From contig JAEINP010000031.1 of NCBI GenBank assembly GCA_016342355.1, positions 1 through 61,838 on the forward strand: a stretch of DNA of 61,838 nucleotides, given 5' to 3'. This DNA is from Desulfatibacillum sp. (lineage in GTDB: Bacteria > Desulfobacterota > Desulfobacteria > Desulfobacterales > Desulfatibacillaceae). The translations under genes and the position numbers were made by a program. Shown here one piece after another: positions 1 through 10,414 of the stretch. Below the pieces are notes generated by a model that was given only the letters and a program-made list of their open reading frames with translations, was not told the DNA's origin and made no database searches. Numbering within the stretch: position 1 is the first letter of the stretch; the number at the start of each line of letters is the position of its first letter.

Positions 1-300
1 GGCAAAGGCAGTGGTGTCCTTATACGTCTCCTTCAGAACATCCAGGACCTTAAGGATAATCCTTATTCTTTGCTCTTTTGCCCTGAAATTGCTCCAGGGT
101 TCGCGCCTGCCGGAAAAGATTTCGGAAGCATGAAACTCCACTAAGCCGGGATTGTCTGGCTCAATTTCCCGGGCAAGTTTATCTAGCTGGGATGTTATCC
201 AAAAAACCGTGTTTTCAGGGACACATATTCCGCCCAATACAAAGTATTCCTGAGTGGGGTCGTCAACCGATCCGGAATCATCAAGACAAAGAAGGTACAT
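1..300 (-). CDS. DUF3800 domain protein, N-terminal 100 codons (cut by window edge)
   Basis: The minus strand is open from an ATG at 298-300 to the window edge, so only the first 100 residues are visible. The protein begins MYLLCLDDSGSVDDPTQEYF and continues with VLGGICVPE, then a helical stretch with EFHASEIF. A short N-terminal strand with acidic DDSG followed by an FVLGG strand is the usual opening of DUF3800 proteins, a family with an RNase H-like fold often found near mobile or defence genes. The function is unknown. It lies downstream of the small RNA terminator, so it is probably transcribed separately. The family call is fairly good; the role is not determinable from this fragment. 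Confidence 0.75.
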   Translation of the reverse strand, partial: MYLLCLDDSGSVDDPTQEYFVLGGICVPENTVFWITSQLDKLAREIEPDNPGLVEFHASEIFSGRREPWSNFRAKEQRIRIILKVLDVLKETYKDTTAFA

Positions 301-322
301 TATCCCTCCCGCTGCAAGACCC

Positions 323-356
323 AAAAAAACCCCTCCAAGATCAGATCCTGGAGGGG
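323..356 (-). terminator. Rho-independent terminator of the small RNA
   Basis: An 8-bp perfect stem CCCCTCCA/TGGAGGGG (330-337 with 349-356) is followed on the minus strand by seven T residues (323-329). It ends the small RNA and insulates the DUF3800 gene. Confidence 0.85.
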
Positions 357-484
357 TGTGTATTCGAGTTAGGTGGAGCATCACTCCAACAGACCATCGC
401 AAGGGGGCCTTCCCAACCAACTGCAGCCAAGTGAGCATACACTCAACGGTCCGGCTAATGCAGACCTCTCAGCCGTCTTATGAC
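323..484 (-). ncRNA. ssrS: Stand-alone small RNA, 6S RNA (SsrS)-like candidate
   Basis: No convincing ORF exists here, yet the strand carries a promoter (489-517), about 160 nt of structured sequence and a factor-independent terminator (323-356). Read 5' to 3' on the minus strand, an apical arm forms with AGCC/GGCT and TGAG/CTCA pairs around a TGTATG loop. It is followed by TTGGGAAGGCC, which resembles the TCCGAGAAGCC strand of 6S RNA. Near the 3' end is a small local hairpin, TGGAG-TGATG-CTCCA, comparable to the short hairpin on the 3' side of the 6S central bubble. Length and architecture fit 6S RNA, which binds the sigma70 holoenzyme. That it is an independent small RNA is well supported; the 6S identity is inference. 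Confidence 0.6.
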
Positions 485-488
485 TAAT

Positions 489-517
489 AAAATAGACATT
501 TCCACTGGTTATGTCAA
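489..517 (-). promoter_or_regulatory. Sigma70-type promoter for the small RNA
   Basis: On the minus strand a perfect -35 TTGACA (512-517) is separated by 17 bp from TATTTT (489-494). Transcription would begin near 482-484, which gives a transcript of about 160 nt up to the terminator. Confidence 0.7.
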
Positions 518-547
518 GACATTTTCAATGAAACTCAATTAACGCCA

Positions 548-1066
548 CTAACCCTCTTCCACGGTGATGCTGTTGACTTTCACGGGTGTTTTGGGGCGAT
601 CCGTGGGTCCGGTTTCCACCTTGCCGATTTCCTCCACCACTTCCATACCTTCAATGATCTTGCCGAACACGGGATGCTTTGAGCGACCAGGGGTGAACCA
701 ATCCAGGAAGTCATTGTGAACCAGGTTGATGAAAAACTGGGACCCGCCGGTATTGGGCATGCCCGTATTGGCCATGGAAAGAGTTCCGGGTTCATTGGAA
801 AATTTGGCTTTTTCCGGAAACTCGTCCTTGATGCAGCCGCTGTCCGGTCCGCCGGTTCCGCACCGGGGGCTAAGAGGGTCTTTGCTGTGGGGGCAGCCAA
901 ACTGGATCATAAAATCAGTAATGACCCTGTGGAAATGCAACCCATCGTAATAGCCGCTCTTGGCCAGGGTTAAAAAATTCCCGGCAGTAACAGGCATTTT
1001 GTCCTTGAAAAGCTCGGCTTTGAAGGAGCCCATGCTCGTATCGAAGGTGGCAATAGGATTGGCCAT
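548..1066 (-). CDS. Cyclophilin-type peptidyl-prolyl cis-trans isomerase
   Basis: This 172-residue protein should catalyse proline isomerisation during protein folding. It shows the cyclophilin core: [15 protein letters not shown] at the N-terminus, the [21 protein letters not shown] segment (catalytic Arg and Phe), [20 protein letters not shown] and [13 protein letters not shown]. No signal peptide is visible, so it is likely cytoplasmic. An upstream in-frame ATG at 1084 is possible, but the ATG at 1066 (MANPIATF) has AAGGAA about 9 nt upstream and gives the normal family length. It follows nifJ on the same strand, with a terminator between them, so it probably has its own transcription signal. 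Confidence 0.93.
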   Translation of the reverse strand: MANPIATFDTSMGSFKAELFKDKMPVTAGNFLTLAKSGYYDGLHFHRVITDFMIQFGCPHSKDPLSPRCGTGGPDSGCIKDEFPEKAKFSNEPGTLSMANTGMPNTGGSQFFINLVHNDFLDWFTPGRSKHPVFGKIIEGMEVVEEIGKVETGPTDRPKTPVKVNSITVEEG

Positions 1067-1110
1067 GGTGATGTTTCCTTTCAAAAATTTAAAAAATTGG
1101 CGAAAAACCT

Positions 1111-1143
1111 AAAACGGGGAGGCCCGTGAGCCGGGGCTCCCCG
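1111..1143 (-). terminator. Terminator downstream of PFOR gene
   Basis: The stem CGGGGAG/CTCCCCG (1115-1121 with 1137-1143) is extended inward by CCC/GGG past one bulged base. On the minus strand it is followed by TTTTAGGTTTTT, a good factor-independent terminator 18 nt past the nifJ stop. Confidence 0.75.
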
Positions 1144-1161
1144 CTTGTTAGTCATGAGATG

Positions 1162-4704
<3,543 letters not shown>

Positions 4705-4837
4705 TTAATCGGGGTTTGTCGTCTTGCGCAAACTTACTGATTGCGGTGCTTTACATGCCATGCCGCGTTGGGGGGACCGTCGGCAAGCAGGCCAGTGCAG
4801 CCGGAAATGCACCGCACGATTCAACTTAGAACTTCAA

Positions 4838-4867
4838 ATTGTAAAAAAAAACCATGGGTAAAGTCAA
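4838..4867 (-). promoter_or_regulatory. Promoter for the PFOR gene
   Basis: On the minus strand TTGACT (4862-4867) lies 18 bp from TACAAT (4838-4843), giving a leader of about 140 nt. An inverted repeat CCCC-TTTA-GGGG (4868-4879) abuts the -35 element upstream and could bind a regulator or be a weak terminator of the gene before it. The leader itself contains no clear structure. Confidence 0.6.
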
Positions 4868-4896
4868 CCCCTTTAGGGGCAAAATGTCCGGCTGCT

Positions 4897-5757
4897 TCAA
4901 AAATTTTGTTTTATGACCTTCCTGGAATACAGGGCTGGCTTTCGCCGCGAAAGAAAAGAGGTCATTCGGTGGTTACGCACCTGATTCAATAAATCGGCCC
5001 GCAAATCAGCAATCAGAAGGCCTTCGTCCCCATGAAAACGGGCCTCCACCCTGCCCAGGGGATCCAAAACCAGGGCAAGGCCAGGAAAGGACAGACCTGC
5101 CTGATTTTCCCCGGATTGGTTTACAGCTACCACATACAGGCCGTTGTCAAAAGCCCTGGCCGTCAGGTGCCGCAGCCAGCTATCCTCCTTTTCCCGGGAG
5201 GTGCCTCGGGGGGAGGCGTGGGGAACAAACAGGGCATGAGCCCCTGCCAGGGCCATATTGGTGGCCAACTCGGGAAAATGCGCTTCGTAGCAAAGCTGGA
5301 TACCGAAAGAAAAAGAACGATCACTGAAAACCGCAATATCAGAGCCAGGGGTAAGCCAAGCCTCCTCCACAGTGCTAAGATGGGTTTTTCTGTGGGAAAA
5401 AATTCTGCCGTCAGGAAGGCAGACCAATTGGGTGGCATATTTTCGGCCCTTGGGGTCGGCTTCAGCCAAACCTACCAAAAGCGTCATTTTTTTGTAACGG
5501 GCGATTTCAGAGAGGGCACGGTATTCCGGGGCGTCCCGGGCAAGGGCTGCGGGCAGTGGTTCCGAGGCTGAGTACCCGGTGAGGGCCATTTCGGGGAAGA
5601 CCAGTACATCGGCGTTCTGGCTGGCTGCCTCTCGGGCATATCCTTCCACCTTTTCCAGGATCAGATCGGTCTGCCACAAGGGGCAGTGCATGGTGACCGC
5701 TGCAACGCGCACATCCTTTTGCATAGGAGAAAAACCGTTTAATGGAACGTTTGCCAT
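4897..5757 (-). CDS. Carbon-nitrogen hydrolase (nitrilase superfamily)
   Basis: This 286-residue protein carries the Glu-Lys-Cys triad of the nitrilase superfamily: VFPEMALTGY (Glu near residue 56), FSHRKTHLS (Lys near 123) and GIQLCYEAHFPE (Cys near 155). It should hydrolyse an amide or nitrile C-N bond, but the substrate cannot be read from the sequence. No signal peptide is seen. The start is uncertain: neither the ATG at 5757 nor the ATG 11 codons later (MQKDVRV) has a good Shine-Dalgarno. It lies 23 nt downstream of the siroheme decarboxylase gene on the same strand and probably shares its transcript. Confidence 0.88.
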   Translation of the reverse strand: MANVPLNGFSPMQKDVRVAAVTMHCPLWQTDLILEKVEGYAREAASQNADVLVFPEMALTGYSASEPLPAALARDAPEYRALSEIARYKKMTLLVGLAEADPKGRKYATQLVCLPDGRIFSHRKTHLSTVEEAWLTPGSDIAVFSDRSFSFGIQLCYEAHFPELATNMALAGAHALFVPHASPRGTSREKEDSWLRHLTARAFDNGLYVVAVNQSGENQAGLSFPGLALVLDPLGRVEARFHGDEGLLIADLRADLLNQVRNHRMTSFLSRRKPALYSRKVIKQNF

Positions 5758-5780
5758 GGGGGAAATAGAACCATTAGGGG

Positions 5781-6248
5781 TTAAAGCTCGAATTGAGCCC
5801 GGATTTTGTACACGTTGGTTGCAGGAAGATTGAGGATATCCTCCACCCCTGTTTTGGCGGCGATTTCCTCCAGATTGGCTTTTATTTCGTCCATGGACGG
5901 AGAAATAAAGGTAAACCAGACATTGTAATCGTTCTCCCGCAAATAATTGTGGGTCACGCCCGGGTATTTGTTAACCGTGTCCGTGAACATTTGAAACTTG
6001 TCCTCCGGGACCCTTGCGGCGCACAGGGTGCTCACAAAACCCAGTTTATCCGGTACAAAATTCCCACCGATCCTGCGGATGATTCCTGATTTCTTTAATC
6101 TGGCCACCCGTTCAATGATCTGGGATTCGTCCAGGCCCAGTTCTTTTCCAATTTCGGCAAAGGGCCTTTCGGTCCTGGGAAAGTCGGACTGAATGCGATT
6201 GATAATGGCTTTGTCTGTGTCGTCCATGGTGAGATTGTCCCGATTCAA
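5781..6248 (-). CDS. AsnC/Lrp-type siroheme decarboxylase subunit (AhbA/AhbB family)
   Basis: This protein of about 155 residues has an N-terminal winged helix (TDKAIINRIQSDFP, EIGKELGLDESQIIERVARLKKSGIIRRIGGNF) followed by a RAM-like domain with GFVSTLCAARVPED and HNYLRENDYNVWFTF. This layout is characteristic of NirDLGH/AhbAB proteins, which decarboxylate siroheme in the alternative heme pathway of sulfate reducers, rather than of DNA-binding Lrp regulators. AhbA and AhbB normally act as a pair, and no partner is in this window. A TTG at 6248 has AGGA 5 nt upstream; the ATG at 6227 (MDDTDKAI) or at 6254 could be used instead. I cannot tell AhbA from AhbB with confidence; AhbB seems likelier. 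Confidence 0.8.
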   Translation of the reverse strand: MNRDNLTMDDTDKAIINRIQSDFPRTERPFAEIGKELGLDESQIIERVARLKKSGIIRRIGGNFVPDKLGFVSTLCAARVPEDKFQMFTDTVNKYPGVTHNYLRENDYNVWFTFISPSMDEIKANLEEIAAKTGVEDILNLPATNVYKIRAQFEL

Positions 6249-6284
6249 TGTCATCCTGTTTGATACCCGGCCTTTCAGGCCTGG

Positions 6285-6671
6285 CTATAAAAAGGCGATC
6301 CTGACCTTACGGGTCCTGGGGCCGTCAAACTCGCAGAGGAAAACACCCTGCCAGACGCCCAGAGCCAACTTGCCCCCGGCGATTTCAATCAAAACCGAGG
6401 AGCCCATGAGGGATGCTTTGACGTGGGCCGGGGAATTTCCCTCAGCGTGGCGATAATCCAGGGTTTCAGACACCAGGGTGTCCAGGGCCATAAGCATATC
6501 CCTTGCCACGTCCGGGTCGGCCGCCTCGTTGATGGTCACCCCCGCCGTGGTATGGGGAACAAAAACCATGGCTACGCCGTCCTGGATTCCCTGCTCCCTC
6601 ACCAAGCCCTGGACCCGGGAGGTGATGTTCACCAGTTCCGCCTTTCGGCTTGTGGGAACATTCAATTGCAT
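6285..6671 (-). CDS. YjbQ / UPF0047 family protein
   Basis: This 128-residue protein has the UPF0047 hallmarks: FVPHTTAGVTINEAADPDV, NSPAHVKASLMGSSVLIEIAGGKLALGVWQGVFLCEFDGPR. The conserved His residues sit in a metal-site-like arrangement. Family members show weak thiamine-phosphate-synthase activity and were named secondary thiamine-phosphate synthases; the physiological role is unsettled. It sits between dsrC and the siroheme decarboxylase gene on the same strand, separated from dsrC by a terminator. GAGGC upstream of the ATG is a modest ribosome binding site. Confidence 0.9.
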   Translation of the reverse strand: MQLNVPTSRKAELVNITSRVQGLVREQGIQDGVAMVFVPHTTAGVTINEAADPDVARDMLMALDTLVSETLDYRHAEGNSPAHVKASLMGSSVLIEIAGGKLALGVWQGVFLCEFDGPRTRKVRIAFL

Positions 6672-6690
6672 AGTTGAGCCTCTGCCTCAA

Positions 6691-6722
6691 ATAGAAAAAG
6701 CCTTGCGCTGGGCAAGGCTTTT
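6691..6722 (-). terminator. Terminator downstream of dsrC
   Basis: AAAAGCCTTGC/GCAAGGCTTTT forms a stem of about 10 bp with a 5-nt loop. On the minus strand it is followed by TTTTTCTATTT. It separates dsrC from yjbQ. Confidence 0.85.
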
Positions 6723-6750
6723 CCACACTACCAAACTAAAAAACTTAAGA

Positions 6751-7068
6751 CTACACGCAGCCCGTGGGTTTGGGAAGGCCAGCCATTTTACAGGCTCCCT
6801 TGCCGGGTCCGGACGGGAACAGCTCGTAGATGTGCTTCAGTTTGAAGCCGGTGACCTTGGAAAGTACGCGAACCATAGGAGCGATGCCGTTCTTTCTGTA
6901 GTAGTCTTGCAGAACGTTGATCACTTTCCAGTGTTCTTCGGTCATCTCATCGATGCCCTCAAGACCTTTTACATAGGTGACCCAATCTTCGGTCCAGTTT
7001 TCAAAGGAGTCAATGAATCCATCTTCATCAACACTAAAGGATTTTCCTTCAAACTCGATTATTGCCAT
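6751..7068 (-). CDS. dsrC: DsrC/TusE-family sulfur carrier, dissimilatory sulfite reductase partner
   Basis: The 105-residue protein has the exact size of DsrC from sulfate reducers. Its C-terminal swinging arm GACKMAGLPKPTGCV keeps both reactive cysteines, the penultimate one and the one about ten residues before it. These form the trisulfide product of DsrAB that DsrMKJOP reduces. The N-terminal FEGKSFSVDEDGF and the central IAPMVRVLSKVTG are also typical. The upstream in-frame TTG (7074) is too close to the GGAGG; the ATG at 7068 lies 9 nt from it and is the better start. It has its own promoter and terminator and stands apart from dsrAB, as is usual. Confidence 0.97.
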   Translation of the reverse strand: MAIIEFEGKSFSVDEDGFIDSFENWTEDWVTYVKGLEGIDEMTEEHWKVINVLQDYYRKNGIAPMVRVLSKVTGFKLKHIYELFPSGPGKGACKMAGLPKPTGCV

Positions 7069-7147
7069 GTCCAACTACCTCCTTTTATACAGGATTTATC
7101 AATCTGGCTTTCTCGCCATTACATGCCTGAGTAACTTCTGTGGATTT

Positions 7148-7174
7148 AATATAGGACCGGATGGTCAATGTCAA
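7148..7174 (-). promoter_or_regulatory. Promoter for dsrC
   Basis: The minus strand has TTGACA (7169-7174) followed 15 bp later by TATATT (7148-7153); shifting the -10 to the overlapping TATTAA gives 17 bp. The 5' leader would be about 70 nt and contains the strong AAAAGGAGG site of dsrC. Confidence 0.5.
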
Positions 7175-7279
7175 TAACAAAAATCATTGTTCTTCGCCCT
7201 CGGCGACCGAAAAGACAAAGCAACCAGAGACCTTTCAAAGCCCTTGCAATCCCTTGCAGGAACCGCTAAAAATCTCCCC

Positions 7280-7912
7280 ATGAATAGAATGGAAACACAT
7301 GGTCAGGGTTCTTCTTTGCAAAACTCCTGCGCGGCCGCCATCCTTGCCGGAGGGGTGAATTCTCGCATGAAGGGCCGGAACAAGGCCTTTCTGAATATTC
7401 AGGGCCGACCGATAATCGACCATCTGACCGAGCGGCTTGCCGGGTTTTTCAGGGAGATCATTATAATCAGCAACGATCCCCTTCAGTACCTGGACTATGA
7501 TTATCCAGTGTACTCAGATCTTTCTACCCGCCGGTGTTCCCTAAACGGTGTGCACACCGCTCTAAATTGCGCTGTTTTGCCAAATGTATTTATGGTTCCC
7601 TGCGACCTGCCCTTTTTGCAGGCTGGAATGGTGAAGTTGCTGCTAACCGAGCAGGACCCGAAATTTGACATAATCATTCCCCAAACCCCGGCAGGATTTG
7701 AACCCCTCTGCGCCATCTATTCCAGGAAGTGCCTCAAGCCCGCCGCCAGGATGCTAGAGACCCGCAACCTGAGCATTCGGAGTTTTTTTTCCCAGGTACG
7801 AGTTAAGGCGATTCCGGAAGGCAAACTCCGGGCTGCAGACCCGGAGTTGTTATCTTTCATGAATGTGAACACCCCCCAGGACCTGGAAAATGCCCGGACC
7901 AAGGAGGCTTGA
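7280..7912 (+). CDS. mobA: Molybdenum cofactor guanylyltransferase
   Basis: This GT-A-fold nucleotidyltransferase should transfer GMP to molybdopterin to make the bis-MGD cofactor needed by formate dehydrogenases and related enzymes. The signature AAILAGGVNSRMKGRNKAFL (nucleotide binding) and VPCDLPFL (metal-binding Asp) are clear, with GFEPLCAIYS further on. The frame is open from 7187, but the first 31 codons look like non-coding leader. ATG codons at 7280 and 7289 are both plausible and neither has a strong ribosome binding site. The stop TGA abuts the moaC ATG (TGAATG), so translation is probably coupled. Confidence 0.9.
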   Translation: MNRMETHGQGSSLQNSCAAAILAGGVNSRMKGRNKAFLNIQGRPIIDHLTERLAGFFREIIIISNDPLQYLDYDYPVYSDLSTRRCSLNGVHTALNCAVLPNVFMVPCDLPFLQAGMVKLLLTEQDPKFDIIIPQTPAGFEPLCAIYSRKCLKPAARMLETRNLSIRSFFSQVRVKAIPEGKLRAADPELLSFMNVNTPQDLENARTKEA

Positions 7913-8392
7913 ATGGCTGATTTTTCCCATCTTGATGCACAAGGCAGAGTTCAAATGGTGGATGTTTCCCATAAGGAGGCCACCGAGCGCCTGGCCATCG
8001 CCGTAGGCGTCTTGGTCATGCAGCCGGAAACCCTGGCTGCTATCCTGGACCAGGCCTTACCCAAGGGAAATGTGTTGGAAACAGCCCGTATTGCCGGGAT
8101 TATGGCCGCAAAAAAGACATGGGAACTCATCCCCATGTGCCACCCCCTGGAACTGACCCATGTGCAGGTGGATTTTTTTCCTGCCCCGGCAACCTCCACC
8201 ATCCGCATCGAGGGCCAAGCCCGGGTTGCGGGCCGGACCGGGGTGGAAATGGAGGCCCTCACGGCAGTTTCGGTTGCCGCTCTAACCATATATGACATGT
8301 GCAAGTCAGCGGACAAGGCCATGTCCATTGAGAAAATTCACCTTGTGCGTAAAACCGGCGGAAAAAGCGGGGAGTTCGTCAACCAGGGATAG
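7913..8392 (+). CDS. moaC: Cyclic pyranopterin monophosphate synthase
   Basis: This 159-residue MoaC converts the MoaA product to cyclic pyranopterin monophosphate in molybdenum cofactor biosynthesis. Family motifs are present: MVDVSHKEATERLA, GNVLETARIAGIMAAKKTWELIPMCHPL and GVEMEALTAVSVAALTIYDMCKS. The active-site Lys and His lie in these motifs, and the length is standard. It starts immediately after the mobA stop, forming a two-gene Mo-cofactor operon. It converges on the following minus-strand gene with only 17 nt between stops. Confidence 0.96.
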   Translation: MADFSHLDAQGRVQMVDVSHKEATERLAIAVGVLVMQPETLAAILDQALPKGNVLETARIAGIMAAKKTWELIPMCHPLELTHVQVDFFPAPATSTIRIEGQARVAGRTGVEMEALTAVSVAALTIYDMCKSADKAMSIEKIHLVRKTGGKSGEFVNQG

Positions 8393-8409
8393 GCTGGTTG
8401 GGTTGAGTC

Positions 8410-9423
8410 TCAAACCAGGATTGTTTCCCGAGCTGGTCCGGAGTAAGCCATGAGTTTATCGTGGTTCAATTCTCCCAGGGTGATGGACAAGGCTTCATCC
8501 CGGCCCTTGGCCAGCCTGAACCAGTTTCCCAGCTCCGCCAGCAGGTCCTCTTCCCCTACCCCTTGGGAGGGAACCCTGTCCCCTATATTATTGTCCATCC
8601 TGCCCGAATTGATATAGGTCCACTGGTCATCCCTGGAGGCCACCACGCCTGTATGCCCGCGAGACCGTGTAGATAAAGAAAGTATTCCCCCATGCCTGAG
8701 GAGAGGCCCCAAGGAGTCATAGACCTCCTTGGCCAGGGCCTCCGGGTCTTTAATATTCATGTAGGCGCCGCTGAACAGATTTGTCCCGCAGGCGGAAACA
8801 AGCCCTTCACCCGTAAGAAAGGCGTTTGGCGGGCGATTGGTCGCCAGGGCCTTGTTCATGAGGGCTTCCTTGAGGCCTCCCCTGCCCCCATAACGAATGC
8901 CCAGGCTGGATAGACCTTTTACCACCAGTTCGTAGCAATCCACGTCTTCGTAATTTTTTCCAATTTCCCGGCTCACGGCCAGGACCAGATCATTGGCCAG
9001 GTTATTGGTTTCCGGGGACAACTCAGGGGAATGCTTTACCAGGATAGTTTTCCTGGTTTCACCGGTTGACCCGGCAGGTTTTTCCCTGTCCCAGGTAATT
9101 TCCAGGGTTTCCGGGTTCAGCGAGACCCGGGTGCCTGGTTCCATTTTGGTGAAGTCCTTGTCTCTATTTGCCGGATTGTGTATGATATCCCAAGTATGGG
9201 CCGCATATTTCCTGTTTTGGAACAGCAGGTGAGATACTGTGTAATTTTTAGAGGTTATAACGCCGAGTTCTTCCCGGGGACTTTGGCTGACCCCGGAATC
9301 GCTGCTTTTTTGGCTGGCCTGAGCCAGTAGAAGCGAGAAATTCTTCTCTTTTTCCAGGGCCTTGGTGACAGAGGATTCCGAGACAGTGCCGGATTGGGGT
9401 CCTATGCGGGATATGACGGACAT
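8410..9423 (-). CDS. Putative LysM-like plus NlpC/P60-like cell-wall hydrolase, unassigned
   Basis: I do not recognise this 337-residue protein as a named family. A disordered Ser-rich N-terminus (residues 1-55) leads into a LysM-like stretch around 59-110 (NYTVSHLLFQNRKYAAHTWD, then GTRVSLNP). A C-terminal region has DCYELVVKGLSSLGI (candidate catalytic Cys near 162), GHTGVVASRDDQWTYINSG (candidate His near 257) and spacing that recalls NlpC/P60 or CHAP amidases. No signal peptide is present despite the wall-directed look, so export by a flagellar-type or other route is possible. AGGAG 7 nt before the ATG supports the start. A cytoplasmic cysteine hydrolase is the alternative. The enzymatic class is inference. 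Confidence 0.55.
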   Translation of the reverse strand: MSVISRIGPQSGTVSESSVTKALEKEKNFSLLLAQASQKSSDSGVSQSPREELGVITSKNYTVSHLLFQNRKYAAHTWDIIHNPANRDKDFTKMEPGTRVSLNPETLEITWDREKPAGSTGETRKTILVKHSPELSPETNNLANDLVLAVSREIGKNYEDVDCYELVVKGLSSLGIRYGGRGGLKEALMNKALATNRPPNAFLTGEGLVSACGTNLFSGAYMNIKDPEALAKEVYDSLGPLLRHGGILSLSTRSRGHTGVVASRDDQWTYINSGRMDNNIGDRVPSQGVGEEDLLAELGNWFRLAKGRDEALSITLGELNHDKLMAYSGPARETILV

Positions 9424-9542
9424 GGGGCTTCTCCTATGGGTTGTTTTACCGAGGCCGCGCCAGCCTCAGTGTAATTGTGAAGCATCTTTCGTGCCAATTT
9501 CCCCAAAACAAAAGGATTGCCACAAAAGGTTCCAACTGATGC

Positions 9543-9571
9543 TTGACAAAAGGGACTAACCGTGGTGTAGT
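9543..9571 (+). promoter_or_regulatory. Promoter for the rpmH operon
   Basis: A perfect TTGACA (9543-9548) lies 17 bp from TGTAGT (9566-9571), giving a leader of about 95 nt before rpmH. A GC-rich segment at 9582-9631 can fold in the leader. The rest of 9424-9542 shows nothing recognisable. Confidence 0.5.
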
Positions 9572-9672
9572 TGCTGGTCTTTGTATAGGCCGGGGCGGGC
9601 CCGGGGAAGCGAGCATGTTCCGGCCCCCGTAAACACGATAAATATTATTGATTGAATGCAGGAGACACCAAT

Positions 9673-9807
9673 ATGAAAAGAACGTACCAACCCAGCAAGA
9701 TAAAACGCGCCCGTACCCACGGATTTCTCAAGAGAATGTCCACCAAAGGCGGACGCAACATCATCAACCGGAGAAGGGCCAGGGGCCGGAAGCGCCTGAG
9801 CGCATAA
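9673..9807 (+). CDS. rpmH: 50S ribosomal protein L34
   Basis: A 44-residue ORF reads [18 protein letters not shown] and continues [27 protein letters not shown], which is unmistakable L34. It is a small, highly basic component of the 50S subunit. It is preceded by AGGAGACACCAAT, a good ribosome binding site, and is followed after 4 nt by rnpA. This is the conserved order rpmH-rnpA-yidD-yidC-jag-mnmE. Confidence 0.98.
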   Translation: MKRTYQPSKIKRARTHGFLKRMSTKGGRNIINRRRARGRKRLSA

Positions 9808-9811
9808 AGGC

Positions 9812-10168
9812 ATGGCATCGTTCTCCTACACCAAGGAGCAGCGCCTTCGTAAAAGGCCCCAGTTCCTGGCGCTTGGAGAACGGGGAAAACGGGTTCAAAA
9901 CGCCAGTTTTATAGCGATTTTTGCCCTAGCCCCGGGGGATGGATCCCGATTGGGCATCACCGTGACCAAAAAGGTCGGAGGCGCCGTCACTAGAAACAGG
10001 ATCAAACGTTGCGTCCGGGAGCATTTTCGCCGGAACCAGCATCGACTCAAAAACCCAGTGGACGTCAATGTGATTGCCAAAAAGGCTTGCTGCCAGCAGG
10101 ATTTTTCCTTGCTGGCAGCCGCCCTGAACAACCTGTTCAACAGGGTTTCGGAGGGCTCCCGCCATTAA
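9812..10168 (+). CDS. rnpA: Ribonuclease P protein component
   Basis: This 118-residue basic protein should bind RNase P RNA and help it remove tRNA 5' leaders. The RNR signature appears as [19 protein letters not shown], with [13 protein letters not shown] before it, both diagnostic of RnpA. It starts 4 nt after rpmH, so it is probably translationally coupled. Its UAA stop lies inside the likely AUU start of yidD (overlap AUUAA). Confidence 0.95.
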   Translation: MASFSYTKEQRLRKRPQFLALGERGKRVQNASFIAIFALAPGDGSRLGITVTKKVGGAVTRNRIKRCVREHFRRNQHRLKNPVDVNVIAKKACCQQDFSLLAAALNNLFNRVSEGSRH

Positions 10169-10373
10169 GAATTTATTAATTTTGCCAATCCGCATCTACC
10201 AGCGTTTTGTTTCCCCGTTGTTGGGTCCTCATTGCCGTTTTTACCCCAGTTGCTCCCAGTACGCCGTAGAGGCGATTGAAACACATGGCCCGGCCAAAGG
10301 ACTTTGGCTGGCAATTCGCAGAATTTTACGGTGCCATCCCCTGAGCTCAGGGGGGTATGACCCGGTGCCCTGA
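10164..10373 (+). CDS. yidD: Membrane protein insertion efficiency factor YidD, probable AUU start
   Basis: This is a YidD-family protein (about 69 residues) assisting YidC-dependent membrane insertion. The core [20 protein letters not shown] followed by [10 protein letters not shown] and [10 protein letters not shown] is diagnostic. The only conventional start is TTG at 10182, but that removes the conserved hydrophobic N-terminus and has no ribosome binding site. Reading from ATT at 10164 gives (M)[14 protein letters not shown], the normal family N-terminus, and GGAGGG (10150-10155) lies exactly 8 nt upstream. No ATG, GTG, TTG or CTG occurs in frame between the previous stop at 10125 and 10182. 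I therefore place the start at AUU. The start overlaps the rnpA stop by 5 nt. Confidence 0.85.
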   Translation: MKNLLILPIRIYQRFVSPLLGPHCRFYPSCSQYAVEAIETHGPAKGLWLAIRRILRCHPLSSGGYDPVP

Positions 10374-10414
10374 CCGGGGCAAATGCTTGATTTGCCCCCA
10401 GGAGTTTAGGTAGC

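Noticed and set aside
6227-6254. Reading the AsnC-type protein as an Lrp transcription regulator
   Set aside because: The sequence pattern (GIIRRIGGNF, HNYLRENDYNVWFTF) fits the AhbAB/NirDL enzymes better than DNA-binding Lrp proteins.
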